A stretch of 64,000 nt of DNA from an uncultured Acidimicrobiales bacterium (GTDB lineage Bacteria; Actinomycetota; Acidimicrobiia; Acidimicrobiales; Aldehydirespiratoraceae): NCBI GenBank assembly GCA_958296055.1, contig CATQHS010000001.1:1770277-1834276 (forward strand), read 5' to 3'. Shown here piece by piece: positions 54,752-63,264 of the stretch. Under the pieces are notes generated by a model. It had not been told where the DNA came from, searched no databases, and worked only from the letters and a program-made list of their open reading frames with translations. The first letter of the stretch is position 1. Each line of letters begins with the position of its first letter. The position numbers were made by a program, and so were the translations under genes.

Positions 54752-55242
54752 CGCTGGTCGGCGACATCGGCACCATCGCTTTCGAGACGCAGCCCGCGAT
54801 TCCCATGTCTGTTGACGGGCTTTACACGATTTTTCGCCCATGTCACGTTAGCGTTTATTCACGGGCGGACGCATCATGCTGGGTCATACCCGTCCTAGAA
54901 CGCCTCCAAGCCATATCCGAACTCACAGACGACTGGGACGGCTACGGCTCGCCACCCCCCGAAGCGCAGACGCTCATAGCGGCTCTGGAAGTTCTCCGCC
55001 AGTTCATGCCCACATCGGTCGCGACTCCCGCCGTCGCTCCGACCACCACCGGTGGCGTCCAGTTCGAATGGCATCAGGGCGGTTGGGACATCGAAGTCGA
55101 AGTCTTCCCGGACGGGCATGCCGTTGCCTGGGGCGAGAATCTCGACACGCAGGAGACCTTCTACGGATCAGTGGAGGAATCCAGGGAAGACCTCGTGCTG
55201 CACCTGAAGCAGCTCACAGCGAACGCGGCCAGCCGACGCTAA
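54748..55242 (+). CDS. Uncharacterised WDGYG-type protein of the TIGR04255 cassette
   Basis: A 164-residue protein starting on the ATG that overlaps the TIGR04255 stop. The block LQAISELTDDWDGYGSPPPE is characteristic of a widespread, unnamed group of small proteins. It continues with TTTGGVQFEWHQGGWDIEVE and VFPDGHAVAWGENLDTQETF, two beta-rich segments. No signal peptide or membrane helix. I know no function. Composition is intermediate between the cassette and the host. Confidence 0.65.
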   Translation: MTLVGDIGTIAFETQPAIPMSVDGLYTIFRPCHVSVYSRADASCWVIPVLERLQAISELTDDWDGYGSPPPEAQTLIAALEVLRQFMPTSVATPAVAPTTTGGVQFEWHQGGWDIEVEVFPDGHAVAWGENLDTQETFYGSVEESREDLVLHLKQLTANAASRR

Positions 55243-55254
55243 AAGCGGCATCTC

Positions 55255-55680
55255 GTGACTGCCGCCGACGACCCTGGCATCGGCGACGACGATCTTCTCC
55301 ACCGGCGAGTGCTCAACCGAAAGGACATGGTCGATTTCGACGGCAACCTCCAGCGGTGGACCCCGCTGAACGCCGCCATCCGATTTGACCCGGATGGCAT
55401 GTCGGTCTATCTGGATTCGGTCCTCTCAGCGAATGGCAGCGGTCCTGCGGATGTCGCTGCTCGGCGAGATGGGTCTGTCGTGTTCTCAGTGAGAGCGGGA
55501 GAGCCGCGCTCGTTGGATCTCGGAGTTCTGCACACCCCAGCCGAACCGCTGGCAGATCCTGTCGCGTTCGCGCACGGAGTGATCGTCGGCGATCCATCCT
55601 GGCCCAACGCCGAACTCCGGCGCCAGCGCAACCGGCTGCGTTTGCGGTTCGTCCTCACCTGGGGGTCCGTCACGGTCTAG
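55255..55680 (+). CDS. Uncharacterised third gene of the TIGR04255 cassette
   Basis: A 141-residue protein 12 bases after the previous gene, GTG start. It begins with an acidic stretch (DDPGIGDDDLLHRRVLNRKD), then NLQRWTPLNAAIRFDPDGMS and a VYLDSVLSANGSGPADVAA region. It ends with short strands (LRRQRNRLRLRFVLTWGSV). The pattern LHRR...W...AF/IRF..DGMSV recalls short proteins that I have seen beside WDGYG-type genes, but no function is known. It may form a complex with the two upstream products. Confidence 0.6.
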   Translation: MTAADDPGIGDDDLLHRRVLNRKDMVDFDGNLQRWTPLNAAIRFDPDGMSVYLDSVLSANGSGPADVAARRDGSVVFSVRAGEPRSLDLGVLHTPAEPLADPVAFAHGVIVGDPSWPNAELRRQRNRLRLRFVLTWGSVTV

Positions 55681-55833
55681 CCTCAGCGGCCTGAGCAAAC
55701 TGCCAGGACCTGAGCGATTCAAGGATCTCGGCGCTCGCTTTGGCGGGCTGGGCCCGGATGTTCTAATGTCTCTGGCCAGTGTCCGACGGGCGTAGGCACC
55801 GTGGGACCGTCCAACCCTGGAGGGGAAAACCCT

Positions 55834-57102
55834 ATGAAAATCTTCCGTAGCCGCTCACTGTCTGTGGGAGCGGCGATCCTGATGGTGTTCGCCCTGGTAG
55901 CCGCCGCTTGCGGCGGCGACGACGGCTTCGAGGGGGTCACGCTGAAGTTCGCCAAAGCGCCCCACGGGGAGGACGAGGCCGACAACATGGCCCAATGGCT
56001 GGCCTCTTTCCAAGAGGAGACCGGCATCACCGTCGAACACACGATCGTGCCTTGGGACGAGCTCGAAGCCACCTACACGGCCAACTTCGCCGGCAACGAC
56101 GTCTACGACGTAACCTACCAAACCAGCACCCACCTGACGCTGTTCGGCGAGCTGGGCGCCTTCTCCGACGTCACGTCCCGGTTCAACGGCGACGACTACT
56201 CGACGGACCGGTCCCACTTCCCGGACAGCATCGTCAACGCCAGCGTCTACAAGGACAACCTGTACGGGGTGCCGTTCATCATCGGCACCATCGCGATGTA
56301 CGCCAACCTCGACCTGATGGCCGAGGCCGGCATCACCGAGATCCCCGCCACCGGCGAAGAACTGGTGGCCGCGGCCAAGGCCATCCAAAACCCGCCCGAC
56401 GTCTGGGGTTTCTACACCCCCACCACCGTGGCCGACTTCGGCTGGTACTTCAATCTGCAGAACGTCCACAACTTCGGCGGCGACATCGTCTCCGACGACT
56501 TCGAGTCGGCCACCATCGACTCCGGCCCGGTGCGCAACGCCACCCAGTACGCCGTCGACCTGATCTGCACCCACGAAGTCCAGCCCCGGCTCGGCCAGTA
56601 CGACCGCGAGGGCGCCATCGAGCTGTTCAAGGCCGGGAAGCTGGCCTTCTTGCTCGACGAGCCGAGCCGGGTGGCCGTGTTCGAAGAGGAAGGGCTCCCG
56701 TTTGATTGGGACATCGCCCAGCCCGTCGGCAACAACGGCAACATCTCGCAGTTCTCCACCACCGGGCATTGGTCCATCGCGGCCAAGAGCGAGAACCAGG
56801 ACGCGGCCTGGGAGCTGGTCAAGTTCCTCAGCTCGGCCGACTTCTCCCAGACCTACAACGAGCGCTACGCCTTCGTCCCGGCCCGCGACGACGTGGACTC
56901 GACCGGCGGCAATGAGAAACTGGCCCGGAACTTCGAGTGGGCCATGACCACTTGGGACGGCTTGGTGACCCACCCGAAGATCAACGGACTCCTCGACGAG
57001 TACGTGAAGGCCCTCGAGGCGGCCACCACCTGCGACACCCCCGTGGCCGAAGCCTTGGCCGAAGCCCAGGCTCGGGCCGAGGATCTCCTGGCCCGAGGCT
57101 GA
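55834..57102 (+). CDS. ABC transporter substrate-binding lipoprotein (carbohydrate type)
   Basis: A 422-residue family 1 extracellular binding protein. The ATG at 55834 has GGAGGGG upstream. The signal peptide ends in lipobox LVAAAC (Cys26). Mature features of the MalE/UgpB fold are GVTLKFAKAPHGEDEADNMA, AQWLASFQEETGITVEHTIV, LYGVPFIIGTIAMYANLDLM and GAIELFKAGKLAFLLDEPSR. WELVKFLSSADFSQTYNERY and a C-terminal ALAEAQARAEDLLARG helix follow. Such proteins bind sugars or polyols, so a sugar-like ligand is likely, although the operon also holds an amidohydrolase. It is followed by an intercistronic hairpin and two permeases. Confidence 0.92.
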   Translation: MKIFRSRSLSVGAAILMVFALVAAACGGDDGFEGVTLKFAKAPHGEDEADNMAQWLASFQEETGITVEHTIVPWDELEATYTANFAGNDVYDVTYQTSTHLTLFGELGAFSDVTSRFNGDDYSTDRSHFPDSIVNASVYKDNLYGVPFIIGTIAMYANLDLMAEAGITEIPATGEELVAAAKAIQNPPDVWGFYTPTTVADFGWYFNLQNVHNFGGDIVSDDFESATIDSGPVRNATQYAVDLICTHEVQPRLGQYDREGAIELFKAGKLAFLLDEPSRVAVFEEEGLPFDWDIAQPVGNNGNISQFSTTGHWSIAAKSENQDAAWELVKFLSSADFSQTYNERYAFVPARDDVDSTGGNEKLARNFEWAMTTWDGLVTHPKINGLLDEYVKALEAATTCDTPVAEALAEAQARAEDLLARG

Positions 57103-57118
57103 GAGACCTCTGTTGCCG

Positions 57119-57153
57119 GGCGCCGGCGGGGCCCTAGCGGCTCCGCCGGCGCC
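57119..57153. terminator. Intercistronic stem-loop after the binding-protein gene
   Basis: GGCGCCGGCGG (57119-57129) and CCGCCGGCGCC (57143-57153) form a perfect 11-bp G+C stem with a 13-base loop. Located between the binding-protein stop and the first permease, it can stabilise the upstream mRNA or attenuate downstream expression, giving more binding protein than permease, as in other ABC operons. Confidence 0.6.
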
Positions 57154-57167
57154 GGGCTGACGGACCC

Positions 57168-58127
57168 GTGGAAGGATCGGTCGCCGCCGGCGCCGCCGAA
57201 GAGTGGGCGGAGCTGACGCTCTCGCCGCGCCAATACCGCCAGCGGGCCCGCCGCTACCGGGCCCGGACCAGCCGGCGAGCCATCGGGTTCCTCGCCCCCT
57301 ACACGGCCATATGGGCCGTGTTCTTAGCCTTTCCGGTGGGGTGGGGCGTCTGGCTCAGCTTCAACACCGGCGGGATCCTCGGCACGCGCCAGTTCGTCGG
57401 GTTCGAGAATTGGACTAGGGCCTGGGGCGACACCGAGATCCGCACCGCTGTTCGCAACACCGCCGTCTACATGGTGATCGCCATCGCCGTCGTGTTCGGT
57501 CTGGCCATCTTTTTGGCCTCTCTGCTCAACAAGCACCGGCGGGGCAGCAACTTCTTCAAGCTGGCCCTGTACTTCCCGCTGCTCGCCCCCCCGATTCTCG
57601 GGGCCATGATGTGGTTCTTCATGGTCCACTTCGACTTCGGGGTTCTGAACCTAATCCTGCGCCAGTTCGGCGGGGCCGGGATCAACTACCTCGGGGAGAA
57701 CCCGAACGCGCTGCTGACCATCGTGGCCGTCGAAGTGTGGCGGGGTCTGGGGTTCTGGGTGCTCTTCTACCTGGCCGGCATCCAGGCCGTGCCTGAAGAG
57801 CTGCTGGCCGCGGGCCGCATCGACGGGGCTAAGGCTTGGCGGAGGTTCGCCCGAATCACCGTGCCCACCCTGCGGCCCCTGCTGTTGTTCGCGCTGGTGG
57901 TGGCCATAATCTTCAACGCTCAGCTCTTCGACTCCGTCCAAGTGCTGACCGAAGGCGGGCCGGCGCTGGGCACGGCCACCGTGGTGTGGTTCATCTTCAA
58001 GAGGATGTTCGCCTTCCAGGACACCGGTCTGGCCTTCGCCACCAGCGTCGGCCTGCTGCTGGTCATCCTGGCGGCCACGCTCTTGTCGTTCTGGGCCCTG
58101 GCCAAAAGGCAGGCCCGCGAAGCATGA
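57168..58127 (+). CDS. ABC sugar-type permease (MalF/UgpA family)
   Basis: A 319-residue six-helix permease. It starts with a charged N-terminus, then GFLAPYTAIWAVFLAFPVGW (helix 1). FVGFENWTRAWGDTEIRTAV is the loop usual for UgpA relatives. The EAA motif is VPEELLAAGRIDGAKAWRRF, followed by ARITVPTLRP, which contacts the ATPase. GTG start. The stop overlaps the second permease by ATGA. Confidence 0.92.
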   Translation: MEGSVAAGAAEEWAELTLSPRQYRQRARRYRARTSRRAIGFLAPYTAIWAVFLAFPVGWGVWLSFNTGGILGTRQFVGFENWTRAWGDTEIRTAVRNTAVYMVIAIAVVFGLAIFLASLLNKHRRGSNFFKLALYFPLLAPPILGAMMWFFMVHFDFGVLNLILRQFGGAGINYLGENPNALLTIVAVEVWRGLGFWVLFYLAGIQAVPEELLAAGRIDGAKAWRRFARITVPTLRPLLLFALVVAIIFNAQLFDSVQVLTEGGPALGTATVVWFIFKRMFAFQDTGLAFATSVGLLLVILAATLLSFWALAKRQAREA

Positions 58128-59119
58128 CCGCCGGCAGCGCCGCCCCCGAACGCGACCTGACCACCGACGGTGCCGCCACCGAACGGGACATGACCGCCAG
58201 CGACGACGGCCAGGCGGACTCGTTCGAACTCGACCGGGCCGCATTCGAGGCCGCAGGCCGAAGGCGGCGGACCAGCGACCGGGTCCGCCGGATCGGGGCG
58301 TACGCCACCCTGAGCCTGTTCGTGGTGATCTCGGTCGGGCCCGCCCTCTATCTGATCTCCCCCGCCTTCCGCGACAGCGTCTCGCTGTTCGCCTATCCGC
58401 CGGAGTGGATCCCCCGCCGGCCGACGCTGGAGAACTACCGGTTCTTGTTCCGCAACACCGAATACATCCGGTGGGGCGTCAACACCGCGGTCTACGCCAC
58501 CGGCGTGACCCTGGTGTCTTTGGTCACCAACTCCCTGGCCGCCTACGCCTTCGCCCGACTGCGGTTCCCGGGCCGGAAGGTCCTGTTCTTCTTGATCCTC
58601 TCGACGCTGATGATCCCGGTGGCGGCGGTGTTGGCCCCCACCTATCTGACGGTGCGGACCATCGGCGGATGGCCTCTGATCGGCGACTGGATCGACCTCG
58701 ACACCTACGGCGGGCTGATCCTGCCCAGCGCGGTGTCGCCGCTGGGCGTGTTCATGATGAAGCAGTTCATCGAGACGCTCCCCGGCGGGCTGTACGAGGC
58801 GGCCAAGCTCGACGGGGCCTCGGAGTGGCGCATCTTCCGCAAGATCGTGCTGCCTCTGCTGAAGCCGGCGCTGGTGGTGCTGGGCATCTTCGTCTTCATG
58901 ATCACCTGGGCCAGCTACCTGTGGCCGCTGGTGGCCGCCACCGGCGACGACTACCGGGTGCTCACGGTGGGGATTCAGTCGCTCAACGGCCAGTTCGTCA
59001 CCAACTGGGGGGTCATGGGCGCGGCCGCCCTGCTGACCATCGTCCCGGTGACGATTGTGTTCCTCTTCTTCCAGAAGTGGTTCGTCCAGGCGTCGATGGC
59101 CGGCGCGCTCAAGCAGTGA
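58124..59119 (+). CDS. ABC sugar-type permease (MalG/UgpE family)
   Basis: A 331-residue six-helix permease starting at the ATG overlapping the previous stop. It has a long hydrophilic N-terminus (about 55 residues, Asp/Glu/Thr-rich) that is unusual for MalG-type proteins. Helix 1 is GAYATLSLFVVISVGPALYL. The EAA loop is LPGGLYEAAKLDGASEWRIF, then RKIVLPLLKPALVVLG. The C-terminus is FFQKWFVQASMAGALKQ, a clear hallmark of the family. The partner permease lies immediately upstream. Confidence 0.93.
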   Translation: MTAGSAAPERDLTTDGAATERDMTASDDGQADSFELDRAAFEAAGRRRRTSDRVRRIGAYATLSLFVVISVGPALYLISPAFRDSVSLFAYPPEWIPRRPTLENYRFLFRNTEYIRWGVNTAVYATGVTLVSLVTNSLAAYAFARLRFPGRKVLFFLILSTLMIPVAAVLAPTYLTVRTIGGWPLIGDWIDLDTYGGLILPSAVSPLGVFMMKQFIETLPGGLYEAAKLDGASEWRIFRKIVLPLLKPALVVLGIFVFMITWASYLWPLVAATGDDYRVLTVGIQSLNGQFVTNWGVMGAAALLTIVPVTIVFLFFQKWFVQASMAGALKQ

Positions 59120-59133
59120 ATCTCGGAGGAGAC

Positions 59134-59178
59134 ATGGACACAGCAGCGGAGACGGCAGCGGGGGCGGGCCATGGCTGA
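59134..59178 (+). CDS. Possible 14-residue leader peptide coupled to the ATPase gene
   Basis: GGAGGAG stands just before an ATG at 59134 that opens a frame MDTAAETAAGAGHG. Its TGA overlaps the ATPase start as ATGGCTGA. The ATPase ATG itself has no comparable ribosome site, so ribosomes may load here and reinitiate. Expression of the peptide is not demonstrated. Confidence 0.3.
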   Translation: MDTAAETAAGAGHG

Positions 59179-60277
59179 AGTGATCTTGCGCCAGCTCACC
59201 AAGCGGTTCGGCGCCACCACCGCGGTGGACGACGTCTCGCTGCGGATACCCGACGGCGAGCTGCTGGTGCTGCTGGGGCCGTCGGGGTGCGGCAAGAGCA
59301 CCATCCTGCGGCTGATCTCGGGCCTGGAGGACGCCACCTCGGGCGAGATCGCCATCGACGGCGAGCTGGTCAACTTCAAGGACCCCACCGAGCGCAACGT
59401 GGCCATGGTGTTCCAGAACTACGCCCTGTACCCGCACATGTCGGTGTCCAAGAACATCGCCTTCCCGCTCGAGACGGCCCGGATGCCCAAGCCCAAGGTC
59501 CGGGACGCCGTGGCCCGAGCGGCCGAGATGCTGGAAATCGGTGACCTGCTGGGCCGGCTCCCCGAGCAGCTCTCGGGCGGCCAGCGGCAGCGGGTGGCGC
59601 TGGCCCGGGCCATCGTGCGCCAGCCGCTGGTGTTTCTGATGGACGAGCCGCTGTCGAACCTCGACGCCCAGCTCCGGGTGCAGACCCGCCTGGAGCTGAC
59701 CGCCCTGCACGAGCGGCTGGGGATCACCACCGTCTACGTCACCCACGACCAAGTCGAGGCCATGACCATGGGCCGGCGGATCGCGGTCATGCAGTCGGGC
59801 CGCCTGCAGCAGGTCGGCGCGCCGGTCGATGTCTACCGGACCCCGGCCACCACCTTCGTGGCCACCTTCATGGGCGCACCGCCTATGAACCTGATCGACG
59901 GGGAGCTGCGGGCCGACGACGGGCGGTGGCAATTCGTCCGGGAGGGCTACTCGCTCGATGTGGACCCGGCCGTCATGGGCATCGAGCCAGCCGCGCTCCA
60001 GCAGTCAGCCGGGCCGGTGAGGCTGGGGGTTCGGCCCGAGCACCTGACGCTGGCCGAACCCGCCGCCGCCGGCATTCCGGGGATCGTGCAGTTCCTCGAG
60101 CCGGTGGGCTCGGATCTGTTCGTCAGCGTGGGGGTGGGCGAGCACCGGGTGCAGGTGCGGATGCCGCCCGACGCCAAGGCCGAGCGGGAAGACGCGGTGC
60201 GCGTCAGCTTCGACCCGGCCCGCAGCCATATTTTCGGAAGCGACGACCGCAATCTGAGAGCCGGTCTCGCCCGGTAG
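59171..60277 (+). CDS. ABC transporter ATPase (UgpC/MalK/MsmK family)
   Basis: A 368-residue ATPase that powers the importer. Walker A is GPSGCGKST, Q-loop VFQNYALYPHMSV, signature LSGGQRQRVALARAI, Walker B VFLMDEPLSNLDAQLR and switch TVYVTHDQVEAMTMG. A C-terminal regulatory TOBE domain begins near residue 240 (FMGAPPMNLIDGEL), with VRLGVRPEHLTLAEP and ending SFDPARSHIFGSDDRNL. Such ATPases sometimes serve several importers. The last codons and adjacent bases recur 66 bp downstream as a direct repeat. Confidence 0.93.
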   Translation: MAEVILRQLTKRFGATTAVDDVSLRIPDGELLVLLGPSGCGKSTILRLISGLEDATSGEIAIDGELVNFKDPTERNVAMVFQNYALYPHMSVSKNIAFPLETARMPKPKVRDAVARAAEMLEIGDLLGRLPEQLSGGQRQRVALARAIVRQPLVFLMDEPLSNLDAQLRVQTRLELTALHERLGITTVYVTHDQVEAMTMGRRIAVMQSGRLQQVGAPVDVYRTPATTFVATFMGAPPMNLIDGELRADDGRWQFVREGYSLDVDPAVMGIEPAALQQSAGPVRLGVRPEHLTLAEPAAAGIPGIVQFLEPVGSDLFVSVGVGEHRVQVRMPPDAKAEREDAVRVSFDPARSHIFGSDDRNLRAGLAR

Positions 60278-60326
60278 GAGAACCCGGCCCCGGCCCGCGG
60301 GGGCCACAACAACCGCAATCTGAGAG
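60246..60326. repeat. 15-bp direct repeat at the ATPase gene end
   Basis: ACCGCAATCTGAGAG at 60246-60260 lies within the end of the ATPase gene and recurs exactly at 60312-60326, directly before the amidohydrolase ribosome site. The short words GGCCACAA and CTGAGAGGA are also repeated nearby. It is another duplication of a gene 3' end. Confidence 0.75.
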
Positions 60327-60335
60327 GAGGCCACA

Positions 60336-62546
60336 ATGGCTGAGAGGAAGGAACTGCTGGGGTACGCCGTTCCCATGGTGGCCAAGCCCGGCGACACGGT
60401 GCGGATCATGGTCACCACCGAGGCCGACCGCTACGACGCCGAGGTGGTCCGCCTCATCCACGGCGACAACAGCCCGGAGGGACCCGGCTTCAAGGCGGAG
60501 CCGATCGAGTCGCCGGCCAACCGCGCCTACCCGGGCCGCCGCCAGCAGACTCACACCGGGTCCTACGGGCGGATCGATCCCGACGAGGCGCTCGACATCG
60601 GGGCCGGGCTCACCGTCGGGGCCTGGATCTGGCCCACCACCCCTGATCTCGACGGCGTTCAGGGGATCATCAGCCGGGCCGCTGGCGGCCGCGGCTACGG
60701 GTTGGCCGTGGAGTCGGGGGCGGTGACGCTGCGGATCGGCGACGCCCGCGTCTCCACCCCGGCCGGCCTTGTCGCCCGGCGCTGGCACTTCGTGGCCGGA
60801 ACCTACGACCCGGCCACCGGCCAGGCTGAAGTGCAGTGGCGGCGGCTGGAGACCGGCGGCCGGACCGAGCGCGCATCGGGGACCGTCTCCGGAGCCGGCG
60901 ACGCCTCCGGGCTGCCCCTGCTGATCGGGGCCAGCGGGCTGACCGACGCCGGCCGGCCGGCACCCCACGGGTGTTTCAACGGCAAGATCGAGCACCCCCG
61001 GGTGTTCGCCCGAGCCCTAGCCGACGATGAGCTCGACGCCCTGGCCGGAGGGGCCGACCCGCACACGGTGGCGGGGCTGGCCGCGGCCTGGGACTTCGCG
61101 GCCACGCCGGCTTACAGCACCGCCATCGCCGATGTGGGCCCCAACGGCCTCAACGGCACGTTCTGCAACCATCCGATGCGGGGCCTCACCGGCCACGGCT
61201 GGGACGCCACCGTCTTCCGCCGCGGCGAGGCCCCTGAGCAGTACGGCGCCGTCCACTTCCACGACGACGACTTCGACGACAGCGGGTGGGAGGCCGATTT
61301 CGAGATCGAGATAGGCACCGACTGGCGCACCGGGTACTACGCCGCCCATCTGGCCGGGGCCGGCGAGCACGACTACGTGCCGTTCTTCGTCTCCCCGCCA
61401 CCGGGGAAGCGCAACGCCGACATCGCCTTCTTGGCCCCGACCGCCACCTACCTGGCCTACGCCAACGAGCGGCTGCTGACCAGCAGCGGGGGCACCGACT
61501 TCAGCGGGCTCACCAACATCCCCATCACGCTGGACCCGCTGGACGAGTTCCTGGGCGAGCACCGCGAGTACGGCGGCTCCATCTACGACCTGCACACCGA
61601 CGGCAGCGGGGTCAGCTACTCGTCCACTCGGCGGCCCATCGTCTCGATGCGGGCCACCCATCGGCACTGGGTGACGGGATGCCCGCGGGGCTACGCCTTC
61701 GACCTGTACATGATCGACTGGCTCGAGCACAAGGGCTTCGCCTACGACGTGTTCACCGACGAGGACCTGCACTTCGGCGGCGCCGACCGGCTGGCGGGCT
61801 ACAAGGCGGTCATCACCGGCAGCCACCCCGAGTACTGGTCGGGCCCGATGCTGGACGCCCTCGAGGCCTACACCGCGGGCGGCGGCCGATTCATGTATTT
61901 GGGCGGCAACGGCTTCTACTGGGCCACGGCCTGGGACCCGGTCAAGCCGCACCTGATCGAGGTCCGCCGGGGGCTGGCCGGGAGCCGGGCCTGGAACTCG
62001 CATCCCGGCGAGCAAGAACTGGCCGCCACCGGCGAGCCCTGCGGCATCTGGCGCCACCTGGGCCGGGCCCCGAACCCCATTGTCGGGATCGGGTTCGCCG
62101 GCCAGGGCTGGGACCTCGACACCCCCGGCTACCGGCGGCAACCGGACAGCTTCGACCCTCGGGCCGCCTTCATCTTCGAGGGCATCGGCGCCGACGAGGA
62201 GATCGGCGAGTTCGGGCTGGTGATGAACGGCGCCTCCGGCGACGAGCTGGACCGGGTCGACCACGAGCTGGGCACGCCCGTCCACGCGCTGGTGCTGGCC
62301 ACCTCGGCCGGGCTGCACTCCGACTACTACCTGGTCTGCCACGAGGACATGCTGGTGACCCAGGGCGAGATCCACGGGTCCGACAACCCCAACCTCCGCT
62401 CCGACATGGTGTTCTTCGAGACCCCGAACGGGGGGGCGGTGTTCTCGGTCGGCTCCATCAACTGGATGGGCAGCCTGTCGCACAACGGCTACGACAACAA
62501 CGTGTCGCGCATTACCGAGAACGTGCTGCGCCAGTTCTCCTCCTAA
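60336..62546 (+). CDS. N,N-dimethylformamidase large (beta) subunit homolog
   Basis: A 736-residue protein, ATG start with GGAGG six bases upstream. The family is the iron-dependent dimethylformamidase large subunit (about 760 aa), which hydrolyses DMF to dimethylamine and formate. The N-terminal region (about 85-235) is a LamG-like jelly roll (LDIGAGLTVGAWIWPTTPD and RWHFVAGTYDPATGQAEVQW). The catalytic core has TATYLAYANERLL, EYGGSIYDLHTDGSGVSYSS, GSHPEYWSGPMLDALE and GGGRFMYLGGNGFYWATAW. Tyr375, Tyr417 and Glu499 are candidates for the known two-Tyr, one-Glu iron site. No small subunit gene is next to it. It follows the ABC importer in the same direction, so it probably processes the imported compound. 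Confidence 0.85.
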   Translation: MAERKELLGYAVPMVAKPGDTVRIMVTTEADRYDAEVVRLIHGDNSPEGPGFKAEPIESPANRAYPGRRQQTHTGSYGRIDPDEALDIGAGLTVGAWIWPTTPDLDGVQGIISRAAGGRGYGLAVESGAVTLRIGDARVSTPAGLVARRWHFVAGTYDPATGQAEVQWRRLETGGRTERASGTVSGAGDASGLPLLIGASGLTDAGRPAPHGCFNGKIEHPRVFARALADDELDALAGGADPHTVAGLAAAWDFAATPAYSTAIADVGPNGLNGTFCNHPMRGLTGHGWDATVFRRGEAPEQYGAVHFHDDDFDDSGWEADFEIEIGTDWRTGYYAAHLAGAGEHDYVPFFVSPPPGKRNADIAFLAPTATYLAYANERLLTSSGGTDFSGLTNIPITLDPLDEFLGEHREYGGSIYDLHTDGSGVSYSSTRRPIVSMRATHRHWVTGCPRGYAFDLYMIDWLEHKGFAYDVFTDEDLHFGGADRLAGYKAVITGSHPEYWSGPMLDALEAYTAGGGRFMYLGGNGFYWATAWDPVKPHLIEVRRGLAGSRAWNSHPGEQELAATGEPCGIWRHLGRAPNPIVGIGFAGQGWDLDTPGYRRQPDSFDPRAAFIFEGIGADEEIGEFGLVMNGASGDELDRVDHELGTPVHALVLATSAGLHSDYYLVCHEDMLVTQGEIHGSDNPNLRSDMVFFETPNGGAVFSVGSINWMGSLSHNGYDNNVSRITENVLRQFSS

Positions 62547-62594
62547 GCGACACCCAGGATTTACCCCTGGGGGCGGGAGTCCCGGATAAAGTTC

Positions 62595-62951
62595 TCACCG
62601 CCGCCATGGCGGTGGCGCGGTCAGCCACTGCCAGATCTTGCGCCTGATCCGGGCCAAGTGCCCGGGTTCTTCGCCGTCTTCGAGCAGAGCAGGCGGCCGT
62701 CTAAGCAGCGCCACGATGATTATGAAGGCAGTGACCGGCAGGATGGCTGTGAGTTCTGCTGGCACCACCGACTGTTTCTTGGCCAAATTATAAACGACAA
62801 TAAACCCGATAGGAAAGATCAACAGACACACCAATAAGGCGACCCAACCCACTACAATAGCCAGGAGTACTGTGCGCCAAGAGGGCATACGCGTCTCGGG
62901 AGTTCTGATCTGGAACCACTCCAACCATTCCGACCACCATCGCTTATTCAT
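62595..62951 (-). CDS. Small membrane protein of unknown function
   Basis: A 118-residue protein with AAAGGA before its ATG. It has a Trp-rich N-terminus (MNKRWWSEWLEWFQIRTPE) and two hydrophobic helices, about residues 26-53 and 66-83 (WRTVLLAIVVGWVALLVCLL and AELTAILPVTAFIIIVALLR). A charged C-terminus contains RIRRKIWQWL. No family recognised. Lower G+C than its neighbours. Converges on the amidohydrolase gene. Confidence 0.6.
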   Translation of the reverse strand: MNKRWWSEWLEWFQIRTPETRMPSWRTVLLAIVVGWVALLVCLLIFPIGFIVVYNLAKKQSVVPAELTAILPVTAFIIIVALLRRPPALLEDGEEPGHLARIRRKIWQWLTAPPPWRR

Positions 62952-63264
62952 AGTTCCTTTACTCCTGACCCACCGGTCTTCTTAATCCGGTAGCGTAAGA
63001 ACCACCAAACACGCGAATAGCTAGAGTGGTATATCAATATGTTCTTGCCCCCTCTGTTATCAAATGTTTATAATTATAATGCTTCATCACAGAGTCCTCA
63101 AAGGGCCGCTTCCTCTCATTGTAACAGTACTTTCCTTAGCAGACCCAAAGGCAGCGAGTGGTTAGGGGAGGCTTGGGCTGATCCGCTTGCTGCTATCGGC
63201 TATGATGCGCGCGTGGGAACAAATTTGGCTGGTCCGAAACCACCTCAAAGCTAGGAGCGGCAGC
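62952..63264. other. A+T-rich intergenic stretch
   Basis: About 310 bases with no convincing gene. Composition falls far below the rest of the window, with TTTATAATTATAATGCTTC near 63067-63085. A short plus-strand open frame here (63039-63254) has poor codon character and no ribosome site. It probably holds the promoters for the divergent small membrane gene and the RidA gene. Confidence 0.5.
63045..63074 (+). promoter_or_regulatory. Candidate promoter for the RidA gene
   Basis: TTGCCC (63045-63050), an 18-base spacer and a perfect TATAAT (63069-63074), directly repeated at 63075-63080. It is about 180 bases ahead of the RidA start, leaving a long leader. Sequence-only guess. Confidence 0.35.

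Noticed and set aside
53667..55680. Complete genomic island with integrase after tRNA-Arg
   Set aside because: Composition supports transfer, but no integrase or visible att repeat was found, so only the cassette itself is reported.
57920..59932. Minus-strand open frame of about 670 codons
   Set aside because: Antisense to the permease and ATPase genes of the ABC importer, no family features.
63039..63254. Small plus-strand open frame in the A+T-rich spacer
   Set aside because: No ribosome site, low-quality composition, and it overlaps the RidA leader region without a recognisable product.
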